Under the pieces are notes generated by a model that saw only the letters and a program-made list of their open reading frames with translations, was not told the DNA's origin and made no database searches. Both the position numbers and the translations under genes were made by a program. A DNA stretch of 43,977 nt from Pseudomonas frederiksbergensis (GTDB lineage: Bacteria > Pseudomonadota > Gammaproteobacteria > Pseudomonadales > Pseudomonadaceae), in the NCBI RefSeq assembly GCF_017114915.1, contig NZ_JAAUOE010000031.1, forward strand, positions 21,023 to 64,999, written 5' to 3'. Within the stretch, counting starts at the first letter, position 1. Every line of letters begins with the position of its first letter. Below are positions 38,896 to 43,977 of the stretch, one piece after another.

Positions 38896-41148
38896 GTGAA
38901 GCTGGAACGTGCCAGCGGCAGCTTCGGCGCAACCGATATCGACTCCGACTATGCCAGCGTTACCGAACAGTCAGGCATCAAGGCCGGGGACGATGGCTTC
39001 GACATCCGCGTGGGTGGCAACACCGACCTGATCGGCGGGGTCATCGCCAGCAGCGACAAGGCCGTGCAGGACGGCAAAAATCGTCTGGTCTCCGCCAGCC
39101 TCACCAGCCGTGACATCAAAAACAAAGCCGAGTACGACGCCAGCACCGTCAGCCTCGGCGGCGGCTACCGGGAAGTCGGCAAGGACCAGCAAGGCACCGC
39201 CCAGAGCGGCGCCGCGCAAACCCCAGGCACCGACCTGCCGAAGAATGAAAATGACATCGGCGCCACTATGCCGATTGCCATCAGCGCCAGCGATAACGCC
39301 AGCAGCGTCACCCGCAGCGGCATCAGTGGCGGCACCATCGTCATTACCAACGACGCCGAGCAACAAAAGCGCACCGGCCAGAGCGCCGAACAAACCATCG
39401 CCAGCCTCAACCGCGACGTTTCCAGCGACCGCGACACCAGCAACGCGCTCAAGCCGATTTTCGACGAAGACGAGATCCGTGCCGGTTTCGAGATTGTGGG
39501 GGCGTTCGCCAACGAAGCCAGCACCTTGCTCGCCAACAAGGCCAAGGAAGTCGACCTCAAACGCCAACAGGCCAGCGATGCGCAAGCAAAGGCCCTCGAC
39601 TCCAACGCCCAATTGACCGACACCGAACGCCTGGCGTTACTCAACAGCGCCCAGCAGCTGAACGCAGAAGCCCGCGGCATCGCCGACAACTGGGGAGCGG
39701 GCGGCACCTACCGCCAGATCACTACCGCATTGGTGGGTGCCGCCAGCGGCAACATCAGTGGCAGCAACAGCGCGTTCGTTCAGGGGCTGGTGGTCAATTA
39801 CGTGCAACAGAAGGGCGCCAGCTACATCGGCGACCTGGTGGCGGACGGCAAACTCACCGAAGGCTCACCCCTGCACGCAGCCCTGCACGGCATCGTCGCC
39901 TGCGCGGGAGCTGCGGCCAGCAGTCAGAGCTGTGGCAGCGGTGCAGCGGGCGCGGCGGCGTCGAGCTTGCTCACCGGCTTGTTCTCCGAAGCCAGCCCCA
40001 ACGAAAGCGAAGCACAGCGCGAAGCCAAGCGTAACCTGATCATCAGTTTGGTCACCGGGCTTGCCTCCACCAGCACCTCACTGGATGCCGCCACCGCCAA
40101 CAGTGCGGCAGGCGCAGCGGTGGACAACAACTGGCTGGCGACCCAGCAACTGGTCCAGGCCGACAAAGAATACACAGAGGCCGTCGGTCCGGCGGCCAAA
40201 CTGCAAGTGATCGCCAAATGGGCCTTCATCAATCAAAAACAAGACGTACTGACTCGCTTCGGCGTGGGCAAAGGCTTGGTGCAGGCGGGTTGGAGCGACG
40301 TCGAGGGCCTAGCGCAATTCCTCCTGCATCCTGTTGACGGGCTCAACGGCCTCAAAGCCTTGGTCAACGATCCCGAGGCCCGCAAGCAGTTCGGCGACGG
40401 CGTAGTCAATGAACTCAACGCCAAAATCGACCGCGTCAAAGACGCCCTGGAAAAGGGCGGCGACGACCGCGCCGTGCAACTGGGCCAGGATTTGGGTGAA
40501 CTCGTCTGGCAAGTCGGCAGCATCGCCACGGGCGTTGGTGGGGCGGCCAAGGGTGGGGTTGCCTTGGCGAAGACCGGGATCAAGGTGGGGGCGGAAGGGC
40601 TTGAGGCAATGGCCGGTCTGGCCAAGTTCGAGAAGCTGGTGGCCCATGGTGGGCAGTTCAACCCTAACGGCATCCCCCTGATGGATTTTCGGGCCTTGAC
40701 CAACGCGCAAAAAAGCATCGTGGGCGATGTCATGGGCGGCGAGAAGATCAAGGCACTGGTGCCGGGCGCCGAGAAAATTGGTCGGGCTCCGGATATTGGG
40801 CAAACCGGTATTGATGACTTGTACAAGGTTAACAAGCCGGGTATTGATTACCTGATTGTGGAGTACAAGTTTGGTTCGTCTGCGTTGAAGCCGACCAAGG
40901 ATGGTTTGCAGATGAGTGATAACTGGCTACAGGGGACTGTCACAAATTATGATCGCATCCGGGAGTCGGTCAATGGCAACCGGAAGGTGGCTGACAGCAT
41001 CAACGATGCATTACGGACCGGCCGGGTTGAAAAGTGGTTGGTTCATACGGATCCCTTCGGAAACGTCACCGTAGGTGTTCTGGATAAAAGTGGGAAGTTT
41101 ATGGCCGATCCGGTTGCAGCATCCAAGTTGTTGAGGGGTATTAAATGA
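38896..41148 (+). CDS. Headless CdiA/filamentous-haemagglutinin fragment with PoNe-type DNase C-terminus
   Basis: 750 residues from GTG at 38896, behind AAGGA. The N-terminus (residues 15-50, EQSGIKAGDDGFDIRVGGNTDLIGGVIASS) is mid-molecule FHA sequence, so the signal peptide, TPS domain and most of the repeat shaft are absent. VDNN (409-412) stands where CdiA proteins have VENN. The last 120 residues are the toxin: GIDDLYK (D640/D641) and LIVEYKFG (E656-x-K658) form a PD-(D/E)xK active site, followed by the QMSDNW motif of PoNe DNases. The stop overlaps the immunity gene by four bases. Without export machinery it may be an orphan reservoir, act internally, or be a decayed allele. Confidence 0.85.
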   Translation: MKLERASGSFGATDIDSDYASVTEQSGIKAGDDGFDIRVGGNTDLIGGVIASSDKAVQDGKNRLVSASLTSRDIKNKAEYDASTVSLGGGYREVGKDQQGTAQSGAAQTPGTDLPKNENDIGATMPIAISASDNASSVTRSGISGGTIVITNDAEQQKRTGQSAEQTIASLNRDVSSDRDTSNALKPIFDEDEIRAGFEIVGAFANEASTLLANKAKEVDLKRQQASDAQAKALDSNAQLTDTERLALLNSAQQLNAEARGIADNWGAGGTYRQITTALVGAASGNISGSNSAFVQGLVVNYVQQKGASYIGDLVADGKLTEGSPLHAALHGIVACAGAAASSQSCGSGAAGAAASSLLTGLFSEASPNESEAQREAKRNLIISLVTGLASTSTSLDAATANSAAGAAVDNNWLATQQLVQADKEYTEAVGPAAKLQVIAKWAFINQKQDVLTRFGVGKGLVQAGWSDVEGLAQFLLHPVDGLNGLKALVNDPEARKQFGDGVVNELNAKIDRVKDALEKGGDDRAVQLGQDLGELVWQVGSIATGVGGAAKGGVALAKTGIKVGAEGLEAMAGLAKFEKLVAHGGQFNPNGIPLMDFRALTNAQKSIVGDVMGGEKIKALVPGAEKIGRAPDIGQTGIDDLYKVNKPGIDYLIVEYKFGSSALKPTKDGLQMSDNWLQGTVTNYDRIRESVNGNRKVADSINDALRTGRVEKWLVHTDPFGNVTVGVLDKSGKFMADPVAASKLLRGIK

Positions 41149-42041
41149 TTCGGGCGCCACTGGGGGATTCCCGCTATTGGTCGGAATGGGTGGAGTATGG
41201 TGATGAACGTATCGTCAAAGCGTTCGAAACCGCGCGTACACCTGCTGGCGATCCCGACTACGCACCACAGTACGCCTTTATCATCGCCCAGAACCACTGG
41301 CACCAGATGCTAAGTCGCTATTCTGCAGGATGCCCCATTGCCGACCTGCCGCGTTATTTCCCTGGGCTACTCGATGCCTGGGAAGAGGCTGAGCGTCTCG
41401 GCGCGTCAGTCTGGACCCCGAAGCAGCAATTCACCCGCCACAGCTGGCGCGTCAACTACGATCATTACATCGTCTGCTTCTGGCTGATCGGCTTGGGGCT
41501 GGCGTTGGAGATTCCGGATGATCAATGGCAACGGTTGTTGGCGCTGATCGGCAACGAAGGCGAGGACGTGCTGCTTGACCGCGTCATCGCCAGTCGCAGC
41601 CCAGAGCGCAAGATAGGCTCCGTGCTGCTTTATCCAAAGCCCTATGGTCGATTACTGAAGGCGGTGGACGCTCCAGTGGATTCGCAGCCGTCAATGTTGA
41701 GTGCCTTCGTGACGCATTGGTACAAGGAAGTGCGCACCGGTGCCAAGTCCGGTTCTGAGCCGCAAGTCGTCAATTACAGGCATCCCTATTGGTACACCTA
41801 CGGCGACGAGAACTTCGAAGGCGGCGCGTATTTCGGTCGCTGGTGCGTGGAAGCCGTGGCGGCAGTCAAAGCATTCGATATGGATGATTCACAGTGCCTG
41901 GGGCTTGAGCATTATCCGGGAGATTTATTGAGGCCCAACGGCCCGAGTACGCACCCGGTGAGGCAGGAAGCGGAACCGCCTGCAACGGTGGCTGTGGAGA
42001 GTAAGGTCGGTTTTTGGGTAAGGTTGTGGGGCCGTCGATAG
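41145..42041 (+). CDS. PoNi-type immunity protein (DUF1910/DUF1911)
   Basis: 298 residues. The C-terminal block HPYWYTYGDENFEGGAYFGRWCVEAVAAVKAFDMDDSQCLGLEHYPGDLLR is the DUF1911 signature of PoNe immunity proteins; the N-terminal helical half (KAFETARTPAGDPDYAPQYAFIIAQNHWHQMLSRYSAG) fits DUF1910. ATG overlaps the toxin stop (ATGA, 41145-41148), the standard toxin-immunity arrangement. It would neutralise the DNase in the cytosol. A terminator follows. Confidence 0.9.
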   Translation: MIRAPLGDSRYWSEWVEYGDERIVKAFETARTPAGDPDYAPQYAFIIAQNHWHQMLSRYSAGCPIADLPRYFPGLLDAWEEAERLGASVWTPKQQFTRHSWRVNYDHYIVCFWLIGLGLALEIPDDQWQRLLALIGNEGEDVLLDRVIASRSPERKIGSVLLYPKPYGRLLKAVDAPVDSQPSMLSAFVTHWYKEVRTGAKSGSEPQVVNYRHPYWYTYGDENFEGGAYFGRWCVEAVAAVKAFDMDDSQCLGLEHYPGDLLRPNGPSTHPVRQEAEPPATVAVESKVGFWVRLWGRR

Positions 42042-42066
42042 CTTTCGGAAGTATTCGATAGATAAA

Positions 42067-42092
42067 AAAAGACCGCCTTTCGGCGGTCTTTT
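42067..42092. terminator. Bidirectional terminator between immunity gene and nrdB
   Basis: AAAAGACCGCC (42067-42077), loop TTTC, GGCGGTCTTTT (42082-42092), an 11-base perfect stem with a preceding A-tract for the other strand. It serves the immunity gene and the convergent nrdB. Confidence 0.9.
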
Positions 42093-42116
42093 CAAGAGAG
42101 CTCGGTTCAGCGGGAA

Positions 42117-43367
42117 TCAATCCCAGCTCAAGGCCCCACCCGTCTGATACTCAATAACCCGAGTTTCGAAGAAGTTTTTCTCTTTCTTCAAGTCCATGAT
42201 TTCGCTCATCCATGGGAACGGGTTAGTGGTGCCTGGGTATTCTTCTTTCAGACCGATCTGCGACAGGCGACGGTTGGCGATGAACTTCAGGTAGTCCTCC
42301 ATCATCGCCGCATTCATGCCCAACACGCCGCGAGGCATGGTGTCCCGCGCGTATTCGATCTCGAGCTGAGTGCCCTGCAGAATCATCTGCGAAGCTTCTT
42401 CCTTCATCTCGGCATCCCACAAGTGCGGGTTTTCGATTTTGATCTGGTTGATCACGTCGATGCCGAAGTTCAGGTGCATGGATTCGTCGCGCAGGATGTA
42501 CTGGAACTGCTCGGCGACGCCGGTCATTTTGTTGCGGCGGCCCATGGAGAGGATTTGGGTGAAGCCGCAGTAGAAGAAGATGCCTTCCAGAACGCAGTAG
42601 TAGGCGATCAGGTTGCGCAGCAGTTCTTTGTCGGTTTCGACGGTGCCGGTTTCGAACTTCGGATCGGAGATCGAACGGGTGTATTTCAGGCCCCAGGTGG
42701 CTTTTTTCGCGACCGATGGGATCTCGTGGTACATGTTGAAGATCTCGCCTTCATCCATGGCCAGCGATTCGATGCAGTACTGGTAGGCGTGGGTGTGGAT
42801 CGCCTCTTCGAAGGCCTGGCGCAGGATGTACTGGCGGCATTCCGGGTTGGTGATCAGGCGGTACACGGCCAGGACCAGGTTGTTGGCAACCAGGGAGTCG
42901 GCGGTGGAGAAGAAGCCGAGGTTGCGCATCACGATGCGGCGCTCGTCGTCGGTCAGGCCTTCCGGGTTTTTCCAGAGGGCGATGTCGGCGGTCATGTTGA
43001 CTTCTTGCGGCATCCAGTGGTTTGCGCAGCCGTCCAGGTACTTCTGCCATGCCCAGTCGTATTTGAATGGCACGAGCTGGTTGAGGTCGGCGCGGCAGTT
43101 GATCATGCGCTTTTCATCGACAGCAACACGGGCAGAGGCGCCTTCCAGTTCGGCGAGGCCTTCGGCGACGTCGAGGGAATCCAGGGCAGCCTTGGCGCGG
43201 GCGATCGCGGCGGAGTCCGTCGCGGTTACGGCGCGGGCCTCTTGAGCGGCGGCACCACCGGCGCTGTCGAGGCGGTCCATGTTGGCTTCAGAAGCGCGGC
43301 CGGCGTTGGCGCCTTTTACAGCGACTTCGCCGTCATCTTCTTTGTCGAATTCGTCCCAGCTCAGCAT
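42117..43367 (-). CDS. nrdB: Class Ia ribonucleotide reductase small subunit NrdB
   Basis: Holds the di-iron/tyrosyl radical of ribonucleotide reductase and delivers it to NrdA for dNTP synthesis. 416 residues, longer than E. coli NrdB (376) because of an N-terminal acidic/Ala-rich extension (to about residue 75) before the conserved core NCRADLNQLVPFKYDWAW. Metal ligands lie in the EEAIHTHAYQYCIE and LRDESMHLNFGIDV blocks, with the radical Tyr expected in the first. AGGAG precedes the ATG at 43367 by 11 bases. nrdA should lie upstream, beyond the window. A hairpin sits 33 bases before the start. Confidence 0.93.
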   Translation of the reverse strand: MLSWDEFDKEDDGEVAVKGANAGRASEANMDRLDSAGGAAAQEARAVTATDSAAIARAKAALDSLDVAEGLAELEGASARVAVDEKRMINCRADLNQLVPFKYDWAWQKYLDGCANHWMPQEVNMTADIALWKNPEGLTDDERRIVMRNLGFFSTADSLVANNLVLAVYRLITNPECRQYILRQAFEEAIHTHAYQYCIESLAMDEGEIFNMYHEIPSVAKKATWGLKYTRSISDPKFETGTVETDKELLRNLIAYYCVLEGIFFYCGFTQILSMGRRNKMTGVAEQFQYILRDESMHLNFGIDVINQIKIENPHLWDAEMKEEASQMILQGTQLEIEYARDTMPRGVLGMNAAMMEDYLKFIANRRLSQIGLKEEYPGTTNPFPWMSEIMDLKKEKNFFETRVIEYQTGGALSWD

Positions 43368-43399
43368 GACGTGTCGTCTCCTGCGTGAGGGCCAGTTGC

Positions 43400-43434
43400 C
43401 CGTGTGAAAATTGATAGGTTGATTTTTCACACGG
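43400..43434 (-). promoter_or_regulatory. Stem-loop in the nrdB leader
   Basis: CCGTGTGAAAA (43400-43410) pairs with TTTTCACACGG (43424-43434), 11 bases perfect, 13-base loop. It lies 33 bases before the nrdB start. No T-run follows on the minus strand, so it is not a terminator. Confidence 0.55.
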
Positions 43435-43932
43435 CCGTTTCTGGCCGCGTTGGATCTAAAGGAAATCGTTTGTTGCAGCGGTACAACGCAGGCAATAAAC
43501 AGAATTTTGTACGGGTATTCCGAAGCCGCTGATGGGCGCAGAAAGCGTGAACCGCTCTGCGTGGGCTTCAGACTGGCTTTTCACCCCTGTAAGGGAATAT
43601 TGCAGGCCCGTTTAAGTCCGCATTATAAGGAAATTTTCGGCCCCGTGGTGCGGCGAAATGGCACTCGGAGCGCTCGGCGGGGGGCGTTTTCAGGTTGGAG
43701 CGAGGGTTTACAGGGCTTTGGCGGAGGAAGTTTTTTTTTTGTCTTTTTTGGCTGGTTTTTGACGGTGAAGGCTGGGTGTTTGCGTTGATGTGGTCTGTTG
43801 TTGTGTTGCAAGCCAGGTGGGGCGGGGCTTTCAGGGGAGGGGGAGCGTTTTTGTGGGCGGGATTGTGTGCAGTTTTTGGCTGAAAATGTTCTTGAAACGT
43901 GTTGCTCAAAAAACAACCAAAAACGGCGTTTT

Positions 43933-43948
43933 TTACTATATGTAGTGG
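43933..43948. promoter_or_regulatory. NrdR-box-like site
   Basis: TTACTATATGTAGTGG against the NrdR consensus acaCwAtATaTwGtgt: the central CTATATGTAGTG fits at every position but one. NrdR sites normally come as pairs about 31 bases apart; the partner would lie near or past the window end and cannot be seen. Confidence 0.5.
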
Positions 43949-43977
43949 TTTTGGTCGATTTTTGACCACTTCAGACA

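Larger units (their letters stand above)
43368..43977. other. Long upstream region of nrdB
   Basis: 610 bases to the end of the window without a supported gene. On the + strand 43670-43870 is extremely G/T-rich (the nrd-sense strand is A/C-rich), with T-runs at 43732-43741. It holds a stem-loop near nrdB and an NrdR-box-like site at the far end. Confidence 0.6.

Noticed and set aside
42423..43388. A 321-codon + strand frame opposite nrdB
   Set aside because: Antisense of nrdB, Val/Gly/Phe-rich shadow with no ribosome site.
43400..43434. The nrdB leader hairpin as a rho-independent terminator
   Set aside because: No U-run on either side in the sense direction.
43568..43969. A 133-codon Pro/Lys/Asn-rich minus-strand frame upstream of nrdB
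   Set aside because: It follows from the A/C-rich strand bias of this leader, has no domain pattern and no ribosome site.
1..43977. CRISPR arrays, tRNA or rRNA genes, phage or IS elements
   Set aside because: No regularly spaced direct repeats, no cloverleaf or rRNA-like sequence and no transposase or integrase motif were found by eye.

Overview
The window looks like chromosome of a Pseudomonas of the P. fluorescens complex. The grounds are high-GC coding sequence, a FadD close to the Pseudomonas FadD1/FadD2 pair, a gntR-gntK-gntP gluconate cluster with sites of the Pseudomonas GntR type, a class Ia NrdB, and several intergenic REP palindromes of P. fluorescens type. Species is not resolvable by eye. 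No tRNA, rRNA, CRISPR array, transposase or integrase was seen.

Layout. 0.25-4.8 kb: acyl-CoA synthetase fadD, a small unknown gene, a YihY-family membrane protein translationally coupled to a peptide deformylase, a GNAT gene and a 36-residue lysine-rich protein. 4.9-7.9 kb: two glutathione S-transferases around a LysR regulator, then a frameshifted AT-rich orphan gene. 7.9-11.2 kb: gluconate regulator, kinase and permease with three shared operator-like sites and a Crc/Hfq-type motif. 11.2-15.6 kb: alanine aminotransferase alaC, a LysE exporter, a GyrI-like protein, two GNATs and a nucleotidyltransferase-like protein. 15.7-17.9 kb: a likely operon of a SnoaL-like protein, a DGPF/YCII protein and an ECF42-type sigma factor, with a 16-codon ORF whose stop overlaps the sigma start. 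17.9-20.1 kb: the first 64 codons of a lost zntB/corA transporter, then a chemoreceptor behind a close match to a sigma-28 promoter. 20.4-30.4 kb: an unknown small protein, a GAF histidine kinase, a PepSY protein, a sterol-desaturase-type hydroxylase, glpQ with an AraC gene, DUF2025, a monooxygenase with a CTP-synthase-like amidotransferase, LysR, DUF1003, and a TetR/metallo-hydrolase divergent pair with two operator-like palindromes. 30.4-37.6 kb: two small HTH genes in tandem, bglX, an AraC/TauE divergent pair, a secreted protein and a protein with a CoiA-like metal-binding pattern.

37.8-42.0 kb is the most accessory-looking part: an HNH nuclease next to a headless filamentous-haemagglutinin/CdiA fragment ending in a PoNe-type DNase domain, followed with a 4-base overlap by its PoNi (DUF1911) immunity gene. 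The window closes with nrdB, whose long upstream region carries a stem-loop and an NrdR-box-like site.

Three recurring themes are worth attention. Genes run out into REP elements, which then encode their C-termini (bglX, the zntB remnant, the nucleotidyltransferase-like gene). Two small AT-rich orphan genes sit among GC-rich core genes. A toxin-immunity module without any export region sits next to two genes with nuclease or zinc-motif features. Family names and consensus sites are from memory; no database search was run.
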